This document shows, one piece after another, positions 33,494 through 41,676 of a DNA stretch of 50,429 nucleotides. How positions within the stretch are numbered: position 1 is the stretch's first letter; every line of letters begins with the position of its first letter. Under the pieces are notes generated by a model. That model had not been told where the DNA came from and did not search any database. It worked only from the letters and a program-made list of their open reading frames with translations. Made by a program: the position numbers and the translations under genes. Where the stretch lies: positions 1-50,429 of the forward strand of contig JAEEKR010000005.1 in the NCBI GenBank assembly GCA_016282495.1, given 5' to 3'. This DNA is from Candidatus Saccharimonadota bacterium (GTDB taxonomy: Bacteria > Patescibacteriota > Saccharimonadia > Saccharimonadales > Saccharimonadaceae).

Positions 33494-35698
33494 ATGAGAA
33501 AAAGCGCAAAAAAGAAAACAGCTTCAATAAAGGGTGAGCTTATAGTTTTTTTGTGTTTCATTTTCGTATTGACTGGCATGACAATTGGATTTGCAAGTTA
33601 TTCTGCCTTGATAAGAACTCAAGGTGTAATAACAGTAAAACCACAAGGGATTGTACATTTTACACAACTAGATTTAATTAGCTATTCTAATGTGGATACA
33701 AGTTATCAACCAAGCTTTACAGATACTGACCTAGATTTTAATCTTCATTTTGCCGAAGGTTCTTCGACCGATCCGTATAGTGCGACTTATCAAATAACTG
33801 TCCAAAATGATACTTTTTCCAACCAAACTTTTCTTGGAGTAAACTATAGTCCTACCATTATAGACGGACAAGGCTCGCCCGTGCCATCTACAAATTTTAG
33901 CTATACGATTGATGGGCTATCGGAAGGAGATGTCATTGCGGTAGGATCATCAGTCACTTTTACTGTAACTATGACAATGAATGTAAACAGTGGTGATTAC
34001 GTTGTGGATGGTGAGGCTACAATTACAACAGAAGAAAACGACGATGAACCTATCGGTAGCATCCTAGCCGCACTTAAAGGAGCTACTACCGGTGATCTAA
34101 GGGGAAGCAACATACGTGCTCCGTTCATTGCGCACGTCATAAACACTCACAACACTGCTCAAACATTTAATTTATTGCTAAATAGCAATGTCATGTCTCG
34201 ATATAAATTGACGGACGCAAACGGAAACGCTCTTGGCGCATTAAATATTCCCGCAAATGTCGAAGGTGATTTTGTTTTCTACATTGAACGTTTGAGTGGC
34301 GTAACTTTCTGTACGGACTCAGAAAGCACTATGGTTTCCCTTCTTTCCACTAATAATGAACGTACTAATGTTGGTATCACTACTCTTTTAGTGGACGAAA
34401 ATCCATCTTGCAATGATAATGAACCTCCTGTGATTTCTGGAGTTACTATAACTCAAAAAACTGGCTCAGGCTCGGACGGCAAAGCAGATGTTAGCTGGTC
34501 TGGAACAGACACTTCGGCAATAGTTAACTACACTGTTGCGATTTATGATTCGAATAACAATTTAGTTGGAAATCCGTATAATACCGGTGATGATAGTACT
34601 ACGATGACAATTACCGGTTTAAATGCAGGTACATACTATGCTAAGGTTTATGGCGAGGATGCAGTCGGTAACAAAGCGTCGTCTTCAGACATTAGTAGTT
34701 GCTCGACCGCGTCGGGATACTGTTCTCGTTCAAATAGCGTAGCGATGAAATGGAATTATAGTGTAACCTATAACCTGACCAATATCACCTCTTCCAATAC
34801 AACTAGAACGGTGTTGATTGGCACTACATATACAACAACTCTCAGTGCTAATAGCACCTTCACCGCTCAAAGAAGACTGCCAGACTCAATAACGGTGGTG
34901 ATGGGAGGTGCGACTTTGCCGACTAGCCAATATACCTATAATAGCTCGAGTGGAGCAGTATCAATTCCAAATGTTTCAGGAGATATTGAAATCACCGCGC
35001 AAGCGACTAGTACCTGCTTAATCGAAGGGACGATGATTAAAATGGCAGATGGATCAGAAAAACCAATTGAAGATATAACTTATGATGATTCCCTTTTGGT
35101 TTGGAGTTATGAAGAAGGTAAAACTGTTTCAAGAAAACCAGTTTGGATCGAAAAGAAAGCCGAAACAACAACCTATCAATTAAATGAGTTTAGCGATGGC
35201 ACGACGCTTAAAACTTTTGGTGGCCACGGCGTATTTAGTATAGAGCTAAATCGTTTCGTATCGGTCGATAATCGCGAAGAATTTTATGTTGGTATGCATA
35301 TTTATAAATTAAATGATGCTAATAAGCTCGAGCCAGTTGAAGTCACAAAGATATCCACTATTAAAGAATCTACTAAATACTACCATGTGGTTTCGACTGA
35401 GTTTTACAACATTATTGCGAACAGTTTACTCACGACCGATGATATGGTTATTCTTTCCAATTTGTATGGCTTTGACGAAGAAGTTAAATGGCCGTCTCTT
35501 CGAAATGAAATAATAAAAGATAAGAATAATCTTTATGATTATGCAGATTTTGATTTTATGCCAAAATGGATGTTTGACGGGCTTCGCGTGGAGGAGGGTA
35601 AGTATCTTGATATGTTAGGAATTATACCAAAGGAGTTATTTGTTGAATATCTTAAGACTAATCAATTAAATCCAGAGATGTATTTGCCGAAAGAATAA
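33494..35698 (+). CDS. Surface protein with SipW-type leader, Fn3-like domain and C-terminal Hint module, 734 aa
   Basis: A basic start and hydrophobic helix (about 14-35) end in IGFASYSA, the same SipW-type leader as the TasA-like subunit. Beta-rich domains follow (about 45-310), then a fibronectin-III-like domain (EPPVISGVTITQ, about 312-400), then a repeat-type domain (YSVTYNLTN, about 418-505). At Cys508 (TSTCLIEGTMIKMADGSEKP) a Hint domain starts, with GHGVF and YYHVVSTEFYNIIANSLL, and runs to the C-terminus for 227 residues, as in the stand-alone protein at 29780. The terminal His-Asn of inteins is absent, so cleavage or ligation at Cys508 is more plausible than splicing. It begins directly after the preceding stop. 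Confidence 0.85.
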   Translation: MRKSAKKKTASIKGELIVFLCFIFVLTGMTIGFASYSALIRTQGVITVKPQGIVHFTQLDLISYSNVDTSYQPSFTDTDLDFNLHFAEGSSTDPYSATYQITVQNDTFSNQTFLGVNYSPTIIDGQGSPVPSTNFSYTIDGLSEGDVIAVGSSVTFTVTMTMNVNSGDYVVDGEATITTEENDDEPIGSILAALKGATTGDLRGSNIRAPFIAHVINTHNTAQTFNLLLNSNVMSRYKLTDANGNALGALNIPANVEGDFVFYIERLSGVTFCTDSESTMVSLLSTNNERTNVGITTLLVDENPSCNDNEPPVISGVTITQKTGSGSDGKADVSWSGTDTSAIVNYTVAIYDSNNNLVGNPYNTGDDSTTMTITGLNAGTYYAKVYGEDAVGNKASSSDISSCSTASGYCSRSNSVAMKWNYSVTYNLTNITSSNTTRTVLIGTTYTTTLSANSTFTAQRRLPDSITVVMGGATLPTSQYTYNSSSGAVSIPNVSGDIEITAQATSTCLIEGTMIKMADGSEKPIEDITYDDSLLVWSYEEGKTVSRKPVWIEKKAETTTYQLNEFSDGTTLKTFGGHGVFSIELNRFVSVDNREEFYVGMHIYKLNDANKLEPVEVTKISTIKESTKYYHVVSTEFYNIIANSLLTTDDMVILSNLYGFDEEVKWPSLRNEIIKDKNNLYDYADFDFMPKWMFDGLRVEEGKYLDMLGIIPKELFVEYLKTNQLNPEMYLPKE

Positions 35699-35767
35699 AA
35701 CATTTTTTAAGAATAAACATGCTTAAAGCGCAAAATAAACAACAAAAAAGTCAACGAAAGGAGACTT

Positions 35768-36022
35768 ATGACAAAAAAATCAAATAAAAAAAGTTTATTG
35801 GTACCGACCATCGCTCTCGCTATCGCCTGTTTGGGCCTAGCCATTGGTCTTACCATCTGCCTTATCTCCAATATTAAACTACACGAAGAAAACAACAAAA
35901 TGGATGCGATTTTGGATGTAGCCTGTTATTATAGTGGCGATAAGAATACTTGCGATCGTGGCATCAAGGCACTCATGGGCATGGATCTCGATGATATTAA
36001 GAGTTTCCGTTGGGGATACTAG
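35768..36022 (+). CDS. Small bitopic membrane protein, 84 aa
   Basis: Unrecognised. A basic N-terminus (MTKKSNKKS) is followed by one helix (about 11-33, VPTIALAIACLGLAIGLTIC) and an external tail with VACYYSGDKNTCDRG that could form a disulfide. GAAAGGAGA is an excellent Shine-Dalgarno. It follows the Hint-bearing gene by 69 bases and may be the last gene of that operon. Confidence 0.75.
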   Translation: MTKKSNKKSLLVPTIALAIACLGLAIGLTICLISNIKLHEENNKMDAILDVACYYSGDKNTCDRGIKALMGMDLDDIKSFRWGY

Positions 36023-36030
36023 TTGCTCTA

Positions 36031-36060
36031 TTGACTTCAATCTTTGGCGCGTGCTATAAA
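36031..36060 (+). promoter_or_regulatory. Promoter of the 134-residue membrane protein gene
   Basis: TTGACT (36031-36036), 18 bases, TATAAA (36055-36060) with TGC extension. Confidence 0.6.
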
Positions 36061-36085
36061 TACATAAGTAATTATTGGAGTTTTT

Positions 36086-36490
36086 ATGTTAAGAACAACT
36101 TACACTAAAAAAATATCACAAAAAGACGAGGTAGTGTTGCAAACGAATCACAATTATTTCATTCGTGCTGCTATCGCAGCCGTGGCAAAAGTTTGTTTGG
36201 CTAGTTGCATCATGTTTGCGCTTACATTTGTCGTATCGTTAATTGTATTGCCATCTTCTACTTCTACAGCAAACGCTGCAAGTGATAGCGCCATGACACT
36301 GACTTTGATAACTCTAATTTTTAGTTTCGCCCTAGTCGTTTACATTATTGTCGTTGCGGCAAATCTTTTGTCCACATATAAGAAGTCGAATGAAATCGAG
36401 TCTTCAATTTTTGGCGATAAGATAATTAGTAAAAGTAGTAGTGTTGAGTATAAGGGCGCACAATCTGAAGATGACGAAGAAGAGTTCTAG
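36086..36490 (+). CDS. Membrane protein with two helices, 134 aa
   Basis: Unrecognised. Two transmembrane helices (about 30-56 and 69-93) are separated by a short external loop rich in Ser, Thr and Ala, and both ends should be cytoplasmic; the C-terminus is acidic (SEDDEEEF). GGAG precedes the ATG by five bases. It has its own promoter and a strong terminator, so it is a separate unit after the surface operon. Confidence 0.75.
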   Translation: MLRTTYTKKISQKDEVVLQTNHNYFIRAAIAAVAKVCLASCIMFALTFVVSLIVLPSSTSTANAASDSAMTLTLITLIFSFALVVYIIVVAANLLSTYKKSNEIESSIFGDKIISKSSSVEYKGAQSEDDEEEF

Positions 36491-36505
36491 CTAGTTGACA
36501 GTTTA

Positions 36506-36532
36506 AAAACGCGCTCTTGTGGCGCGTTTTTT
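36506..36532 (+). terminator. Rho-independent terminator
   Basis: Stem AAAACGCGC/GCGCGTTTT (36506-36514 with 36522-36530) plus further T residues, after the gene ending at 36490. Confidence 0.9.
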
Positions 36533-36554
36533 GTTGGTGGGCTTGTCTTTGAAT

Positions 36555-36574
36555 TAAAAAAGACCCACAGGGTC
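36555..36574 (-). terminator. Terminator of tRNA-Lys
   Basis: On the minus strand GACCC/GGGTC (36562-36566 with 36570-36574) is followed by a T6 run, directly downstream of the tRNA. Confidence 0.75.
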
Positions 36575-36588
36575 ATTTTTAATTATAG

Positions 36589-36665
36589 TGGTGATCCGGG
36601 TGGGGCTCGAACCCACGACACCAAGCTTAAGAGGCTCGTGCTCTAACCAACTGAGCTACCGGACC
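36589..36665 (-). tRNA. tRNA-Lys(CTT)
   Basis: The minus strand has acceptor strands GGTCCGG/CCGGATC, D-arm GCTCAGTTGGTTAGAGC, anticodon loop CTCTTAA (CTT), T-loop GGTTCGAGCCC and encoded CCA. TGG-TATAAT near 36685-36693 on the minus strand is a likely promoter. Confidence 0.95.
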
Positions 36666-36773
36666 AAACAGGGATTGGTTTTATATATTATACCACTTAT
36701 TGATGAAAAAATGAATAGGAATCGTCGAATACGCCTCTACTTGATGATTATTGAAAAAGTATTGAAAAATGCT

Positions 36774-36813
36774 TGACAAATTGAGTTGAATAATATACCA
36801 TAAGTGGTATAAA
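36774..36813 (+). promoter_or_regulatory. Promoter region with operator-like inverted repeat for the LRR-dockerin gene
   Basis: TTGACA (near 36774) with TACCAT 17 bases later, or TTGAAT with TGG-TATAAA (36808-36813), can drive the gene. The inverted repeat TATACCA-TAAG-TGGTATA (36794-36811) covers the -10 region and may be a repressor site. Confidence 0.55.
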
Positions 36814-36845
36814 AGGTCATTAAACAAAAACATAAGATAAAGATT

Positions 36846-39800
36846 ATGAGAATTAACGCGTTAAATTATTATGCACGAAGAAGATTGCTTTTTGCCGCAA
36901 TTGCATTTTTGACCTTAGGAGCAATTGGTTTTATTAACCTTACGGGTGGTCGTATTTGGGCGGACAGGACTGGAATGACAGAACTGTCATTTTCTAGCTC
37001 AATTTTTTGTTCGAGCGTGTCTCAAGCTATAAACGAAAGCTTAAGCGGAACAGACGAAACGGGAAGAGTAGATGGTGGCGATTGTACAAATAATAAGTTG
37101 TATGTGTCTAGCGATGATATCGAAAGCATATATACGTTAAATATTGCACCGCCACCAGACGGCTTCGGTGATATAAACTTTGATACACAATCTATATCAA
37201 TTGGAGGAGATTGGGTATGGGCATTTAGTAATCTGACTGAATTGTCAATCACTGGCATGTACGTAGATAATATTTCTCCTCTTCGAGGTATTAGTGGAAA
37301 TCTGGAGAAGCTAGACCTGTCTAACAACCGTATATCAGATATAACACCACTAATAGCGTTAAAAGATGAGCTGATCAGTTTGACTCTTTCTGGTAATCCT
37401 GTTGGCGCTGGTGACGGAATACGCGTTTTGAGCAGATTTACAAAGTTGCGTAAGTTAGAATTAGTAGATACGGGGCTAATCTCTATCGATGAGCTATTTC
37501 GACCAGCAGATATCGAAATAGAATACAATGAAGAGACTGGTGAAATATCTGGCATCTATGATTCTGAAACGAACGAACGTTTGGAAAAGGTTCCACGCAG
37601 TTCAAATTTGGCGAAAACATTGGAAATATTTAATATGAGCGATAATAAAGACTTATCAAGTGAGCGAGAGGAAGATGCCAGGACTGGTATGTGCGACGGC
37701 AATTTGATGCCATTCTTGAATTATCCGATAAGCAAAGAAGACACCGGATATCCAGAGTTGGCGGAAAATACAAATAAACTAGCGCTAAAAACTTTGTATG
37801 CTAACAATGATAATCTGAATTCAGATGATCTATTCTGCGTGACTAAACTTGATTTGGAAAAATTAACCGTAAATGCAAATCATATTGATGATTTTAGCCC
37901 AATCAGAAATAAAACATATCAAACACTAGATGCGGAAAGACAAGTTTATACAAGAAGAGTGTCCGGGTTGGACTACGGTCCGCTACCACAAATATTTTAC
38001 CAGGTGCGGCAACAAAATTTTATCCCTGGAGTACAAGGTGGTTCAAATCCATCGATTTCTAACTTCATGATAGGTAGTAATGCCCAGTTGAGGAATAATG
38101 GTACCACGGTGAGATTTAGAAATGCCGCAATTGCATCAGAATTAAATGAAGACCCACGGCCAGCCACAATCTCCTTGCCAGGTAATTCCGAAAACGGCGG
38201 TATTTTTTGGGGTTCGCGCTTAGAATTATACTTCACTGGGCAGGTAGTAACATTTAACGATTCTAACTTGTGTAATATGGTCTATAACCAAGGCGACACT
38301 CTAAGGGCGTTCATCGACGAAGATGGTGTTCAAACCGTAGATGAGCCAGTCGTATTAACAAATGCTTGTAACGAAACGAAAAAACAAATCGCAATGATAT
38401 CCGAGGGTTCATATAGGTTCTTGCGTCTAGAGTTGGACAACATAAATAACGGGCAATTAGTCGATTTAACTGGGTTAGAAGAATTTAACAATCTGCAAAT
38501 ATTGAAATTATCTGGTAATGGTTTGATTGATCTGGATAAAATATCGGGCGCTACCTCACTGCGCCAACTTGAGTTAAATGATAATAATTTGGGAAATGAC
38601 GATTGGCCAACTATCACAAACAACTTTACCAATCTAGGAATACTATATCTAAACAATAACCATATGAACGAAATCTCGACAAATATTTCAAACTTGAGTG
38701 TTCTCGGGAACCTTTATCTGGTAAACAATGGAATTAGTGATGTATCTCCGTTAGCTTATGCTTCTACCTTAACTGTGCTAGATTTAAGCGAAAATAGTTT
38801 GATTACAGATTTCTCCGGTTTAGTCCAAGAGAGTAGTTCATGTCGACCATCTCTTTTAAAGATTGAAAATGCAGGGATAACTAGATTACCAGATGCTAGC
38901 ACGACAAAGATAATGTTTTCGAATCTATTAAGTCTAAACCTGAATGGCAATTTCATCACTAGCGAAACAATTGCCAATCTAACAGCAGACACTGCGCCGA
39001 GATTAGGCGAACTATACTTGAATAACAACAGAATTAGCGACACATCGACTTTTAGTGGGATAACAACATTAAGAAAGCTCTTCTTGGATAACAACCAAAT
39101 CGAAAACGTGGCAGGGTTAATATCTTTGGATAGACTTGCAGAACTTCATTTAAATGGAAATAATATTAGCGATATAACTGGCCTTAATACTCTACCTTCT
39201 TTAGCGATACTAGATTTAAAAAACCAGACATTGACGGGTAGCCTAGGTGATAATTCAGATACATATGTCCTGCCAGATTTATTTTCACAGGCAACTGATA
39301 TGGAATTTCCAAGAATAAGCGGGTTCCAATCATCTGGTGATTACGACATAGATAATGGTCGCATAGGTTATTTAAATTTAAGTCTGGCAGCGATAATAGA
39401 TGACAACTCAAAGCCAATGATCGTGACAATACCAGATGGAGGTTTAGCTGGGACAAAACTAAAAGTTGTATACACCGGAGGTAGCAGTGGTGGCGGTGAT
39501 GAATGGGAGTTTGCGAACACCTTAATAGATAACACTAGAGGCGGAGCAACGATTATTCCAACCTCAACAAATACATTCACCGTTTCCAGTGATTTAACTT
39601 GCATGGCATTACTAACTCAGGATAACAGGACGACTTGGACACGACTTGCTTCAAACCCTCTTACTAATGGTCACGAGTTTAATACTAATCAAATTACTGG
39701 GGCCGAAATAGTTGTAGCGTATGCTGGAGACGTAAACTCTGATTATAGCGTCAATATAAGAGATGCTAGAAAAATTATAACTGTAATTTTGGGAAAAGAT

Positions 39801-39917
39801 TCTATAACTAGTCTTCAAGAAGAACTTGCCAATGTCGATGGTAAGGGTGGAATAAATATTAGAGATGTAAGAGCGTTAATAAAAAGTATCCTGGGGACAG
39901 GCGAAATAAATTGGTAA
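36846..39917 (+). CDS. Secreted leucine-rich-repeat protein with C-terminal dockerin, 1023 aa
   Basis: A signal peptide (about 11-38, RRRLLFAAIAFLTLGAIGFI) leads to two blocks of internalin-like LRRs, for example LEKLDLSNNRISDITPL (about 155) and a longer array from about 535 to 800 with LGILYLNNNHMNEIS, LTVLDLSENSLITD and LAELHLNGNNISDITGL. The last 65 residues hold a type I dockerin: GDVNSDYSVNIRDARKII and NVDGKGGINIRDVRALI, two Ca-binding loop-helix motifs. The 14-base gap to the cohesin-like gene suggests both are made together and bind each other. There is no strong Shine-Dalgarno; the leader is A-rich. Confidence 0.9.
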   Translation: MRINALNYYARRRLLFAAIAFLTLGAIGFINLTGGRIWADRTGMTELSFSSSIFCSSVSQAINESLSGTDETGRVDGGDCTNNKLYVSSDDIESIYTLNIAPPPDGFGDINFDTQSISIGGDWVWAFSNLTELSITGMYVDNISPLRGISGNLEKLDLSNNRISDITPLIALKDELISLTLSGNPVGAGDGIRVLSRFTKLRKLELVDTGLISIDELFRPADIEIEYNEETGEISGIYDSETNERLEKVPRSSNLAKTLEIFNMSDNKDLSSEREEDARTGMCDGNLMPFLNYPISKEDTGYPELAENTNKLALKTLYANNDNLNSDDLFCVTKLDLEKLTVNANHIDDFSPIRNKTYQTLDAERQVYTRRVSGLDYGPLPQIFYQVRQQNFIPGVQGGSNPSISNFMIGSNAQLRNNGTTVRFRNAAIASELNEDPRPATISLPGNSENGGIFWGSRLELYFTGQVVTFNDSNLCNMVYNQGDTLRAFIDEDGVQTVDEPVVLTNACNETKKQIAMISEGSYRFLRLELDNINNGQLVDLTGLEEFNNLQILKLSGNGLIDLDKISGATSLRQLELNDNNLGNDDWPTITNNFTNLGILYLNNNHMNEISTNISNLSVLGNLYLVNNGISDVSPLAYASTLTVLDLSENSLITDFSGLVQESSSCRPSLLKIENAGITRLPDASTTKIMFSNLLSLNLNGNFITSETIANLTADTAPRLGELYLNNNRISDTSTFSGITTLRKLFLDNNQIENVAGLISLDRLAELHLNGNNISDITGLNTLPSLAILDLKNQTLTGSLGDNSDTYVLPDLFSQATDMEFPRISGFQSSGDYDIDNGRIGYLNLSLAAIIDDNSKPMIVTIPDGGLAGTKLKVVYTGGSSGGGDEWEFANTLIDNTRGGATIIPTSTNTFTVSSDLTCMALLTQDNRTTWTRLASNPLTNGHEFNTNQITGAEIVVAYAGDVNSDYSVNIRDARKIITVILGKDSITSLQEELANVDGKGGINIRDVRALIKSILGTGEINW

Positions 39918-39930
39918 AAGAAAGGAAAAA

Positions 39931-40842
39931 ATGAAAATACAAAAACGCAAAACACATAAAATAATTAGAAAAATTCCGACTCGGATAGGTTTGGCCGTAT
40001 TAGGAACACTTTTCTTGGTCGGAAATATTTGGATGGTTTACCGCTTTACACAAGCGAGTGCATCTGATTATAGCCTGACGACGGCCAACGTTGTACTTGA
40101 TGGGACACATGATGGCTCTGCGACTATATATCTTAGGACGTCAACAGCCAGAACTTATGTTACGCTTCAGGGTACGTGGTCACCTAAAGAGGTTGGTTCA
40201 ACATCATATCTTAGTATAACAGGTCTGCAACGAGGTGAATCAATGACAAGTGTTACGGACTTTTACCCTACTACTGGGATTGGTGCATGGACGCCGACTG
40301 ATGATGTTGGTATGGCGGTGCCGGCAAACGGACGAGTGATGGCCGCCACCTATAAAGTTGACAAAAATACCCCGGCTGGGAACTATACCATTAGGTTCAA
40401 TAATGCAGTTTTCGACTATGATGTCAATGGGACCGATGTAGAGGAAACCGACGAGATAAACTTGACCACAACAGTCAGTGTAACGAGAAATACGTCTGGT
40501 GGAAATACTACAGGTGGTGGTAATACGACTGGCGGGAACAATACGACTGGCAGTAATGGCACTAGCGTAGATCCTGGTAACAATGGTGGAAGCACAGGTG
40601 GTAATGGCACTAGCGTAGATCCTGGTAACACTGGTGGAAGCACAGGTGGTAATGCAAATAATAGTACAGATGCCAGTGGTAAAAACGGAACTGCTGTACC
40701 AAATACGGGTATCGGCGAGAATGGCGATGATTCAAGCGCGACAGTAGTCTCAGTTGTATCGATTATCGCTGCAGCTATCTTACTACCAATGACAGTAGTC
40801 GAAATCAAGAGTCGTAAAAAGAAAGTTGGCTTTAACAAATAA
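39931..40842 (+). CDS. Cohesin-like protein with VPNTG sorting-type tail, 303 aa
   Basis: A basic N-terminus and helix (about 18-40) lead into a beta-rich domain (about 45-185) with STSYLSITGLQRGESM, GRVMAATYKVDKNTPAG and NYTIRFNNAVFDYDVNG; this ending resembles cohesin modules. A Gly/Asn/Thr-rich linker contains two near-identical 16-residue repeats. Then come AVPNTGIGENG, a helix (about 272-292) and a basic end (IKSRKKKVGF), the layout of a sortase substrate with VPNTG in place of LPXTG. It is probably the anchored receptor for the dockerin of the preceding LRR protein; cohesin identity is inference from pattern and neighbour. AAAGGA lies before the ATG. Confidence 0.75.
   Translation: MKIQKRKTHKIIRKIPTRIGLAVLGTLFLVGNIWMVYRFTQASASDYSLTTANVVLDGTHDGSATIYLRTSTARTYVTLQGTWSPKEVGSTSYLSITGLQRGESMTSVTDFYPTTGIGAWTPTDDVGMAVPANGRVMAATYKVDKNTPAGNYTIRFNNAVFDYDVNGTDVEETDEINLTTTVSVTRNTSGGNTTGGGNTTGGNNTTGSNGTSVDPGNNGGSTGGNGTSVDPGNTGGSTGGNANNSTDASGKNGTAVPNTGIGENGDDSSATVVSVVSIIAAAILLPMTVVEIKSRKKKVGFNK
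40558..40653 (+). repeat. Tandem 48-bp repeat in the cohesin-like gene linker
   Basis: Two adjacent 48-base units (40558-40605 and 40606-40653) differ at one base and each encodes GTSVDPGN(N/T)GGSTGGN. Unit number could vary between strains. Confidence 0.9.
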
Positions 40843-40860
40843 TAGTCATAAAAACAAAAA

Positions 40861-40884
40861 ATCACCCCATTTGGGGTGATTTTT
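40861..40884 (+). terminator. Bidirectional terminator
   Basis: Stem ATCACCCCA/TGGGGTGAT (40861-40869 with 40872-40880) has A-rich sequence before and TTTT after; it serves the cohesin-like gene and the converging 33-residue gene. Confidence 0.9.
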
Positions 40885-40984
40885 AACGGCCGTCTTTGTG
40901 ACGAGCGTGTTTGCGTTTGTCGCTGTGTTTATGGTTGTTGTTGCGGTTTAGTTTAGCAATAACTTTTTTTACTTTCTTAGCCAT
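40883..40984 (-). CDS. Tiny highly basic protein, 33 aa
   Basis: The product starts MAKKVKKVIAKLNRNNN and continues HKHSDKRKHARHKDGR, so about half of it is Lys, Arg or His. No hydrophobic segment is present; it is likely to bind RNA or DNA, perhaps the ribosome. I do not recognise it as a known ribosomal protein. The gene has a TGA-TATAAT ending six bases before its ATG, the same leaderless design as its neighbours, and a terminator at its stop, so it forms a complete unit despite its size. Confidence 0.7.
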   Translation of the reverse strand: MAKKVKKVIAKLNRNNNHKHSDKRKHARHKDGR

Positions 40985-40990
40985 ATGCAA

Positions 40991-40999
40991 ATTATATCA
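40991..40999 (-). promoter_or_regulatory. Extended -10 promoter of the 33-residue gene (leaderless)
   Basis: On the minus strand TGA-TATAAT (40991-40996), six bases, ATG. It diverges from the queH promoter. Confidence 0.55.
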
Positions 41000-41014
41000 C
41001 AAAATGGACATTTT

Positions 41015-41023
41015 TGCTATAAT
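41015..41023 (+). promoter_or_regulatory. Extended -10 promoter of queH (leaderless)
   Basis: TGC-TATAAT (TATAAT 41018-41023), six bases, then GTG at 41030. Confidence 0.6.
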
Positions 41024-41029
41024 AACAGT

Positions 41030-41674
41030 GTGAAACTACTGCTCCATACTTGCTGCGCACCGTGCAGCGTTTATTGTATTAAAAAGCTGCGCGAAGAAAA
41101 TATCGAGCCGACGCTTTTTTGGTATAATCCAAACATTCATCCATATGCTGAATATAAGGCGCGTCGCGATTGTCTAAAATCATACGCTAAAGAAAAGAAT
41201 GTGGAGCTAATTTTAGAAGATCAGTACGGCTTGGATGAATTTTTGTGTAGTGTACTCAAAGATGCTAACGATGATAATCTCACTGAAATACTTTTGAACC
41301 GTTGCCAAAACTATTGTTATCCTAAGAGACTTCGCAAAGTGTTTGAATACGCAAAAGAACACGACTTTGATACTGTTTCTACTACGCTTCTTTATAGTAT
41401 TTACCAAAAGCACGATATTATTAAAGATTTGATGGAGCAACTTTCAAAAGAGTTTGGGGTCGCGTTCTTGTACCGAGATTTTCGCGAGGGTTGGAAAGAG
41501 GGCCAAGGAGAGGCCAGGGCGGCTGGGCTTTATATGCAAAAGTATTGCGGCTGCGTTTTTTCGGAAGAAGAGTCGATGGTTGGACGTGAAATGGGGCGAA
41601 AACTAAAGAAACAAGGGATACTCCCTACCAATGAGAATGTCCGCAAAATTATCAGTAAAACTGATATAATATAG
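41030..41674 (+). CDS. queH: Epoxyqueuosine reductase QueH
   Basis: QueH performs the last step of queuosine formation in tRNA, reducing epoxyqueuosine. The 214 residues show LLLHTCCAPCSVYC near the start, YNPNIHPYAEY, RCQNYCYPKRL (about 87), TTLLYSIYQKHD, and KYCGCVFSEEES (about 180); the paired cysteines bind the iron-sulfur and metal centres. I chose the GTG at 41030 (VKLLLHTCCAPC), because a TATAAT ends six bases before it; an ATG 45 bases upstream would precede the promoter. No other queuosine genes are in the window. Confidence 0.93.
   Translation: MKLLLHTCCAPCSVYCIKKLREENIEPTLFWYNPNIHPYAEYKARRDCLKSYAKEKNVELILEDQYGLDEFLCSVLKDANDDNLTEILLNRCQNYCYPKRLRKVFEYAKEHDFDTVSTTLLYSIYQKHDIIKDLMEQLSKEFGVAFLYRDFREGWKEGQGEARAAGLYMQKYCGCVFSEEESMVGREMGRKLKKQGILPTNENVRKIISKTDII
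41662..41670 (+). promoter_or_regulatory. Extended -10 promoter of murB (leaderless), overlapping the end of queH
   Basis: TGA-TATAAT (TATAAT 41665-41670), six bases, ATG at 41677. The queH stop lies in the six-base gap. Confidence 0.6.
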
Positions 41675-41676
41675 AT

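Noticed and set aside
35718-35786. Short 22-codon frame before the 84-residue gene
   Set aside because: No Shine-Dalgarno or promoter precedes it, and it runs into the strong ribosome-binding site of the next gene.
40416-40865. 149-residue Pro/Leu-rich frame on the minus strand
   Set aside because: It is antisense to the repeat linker of the cohesin-like gene; its composition mirrors the Gly/Asn/Thr codons.
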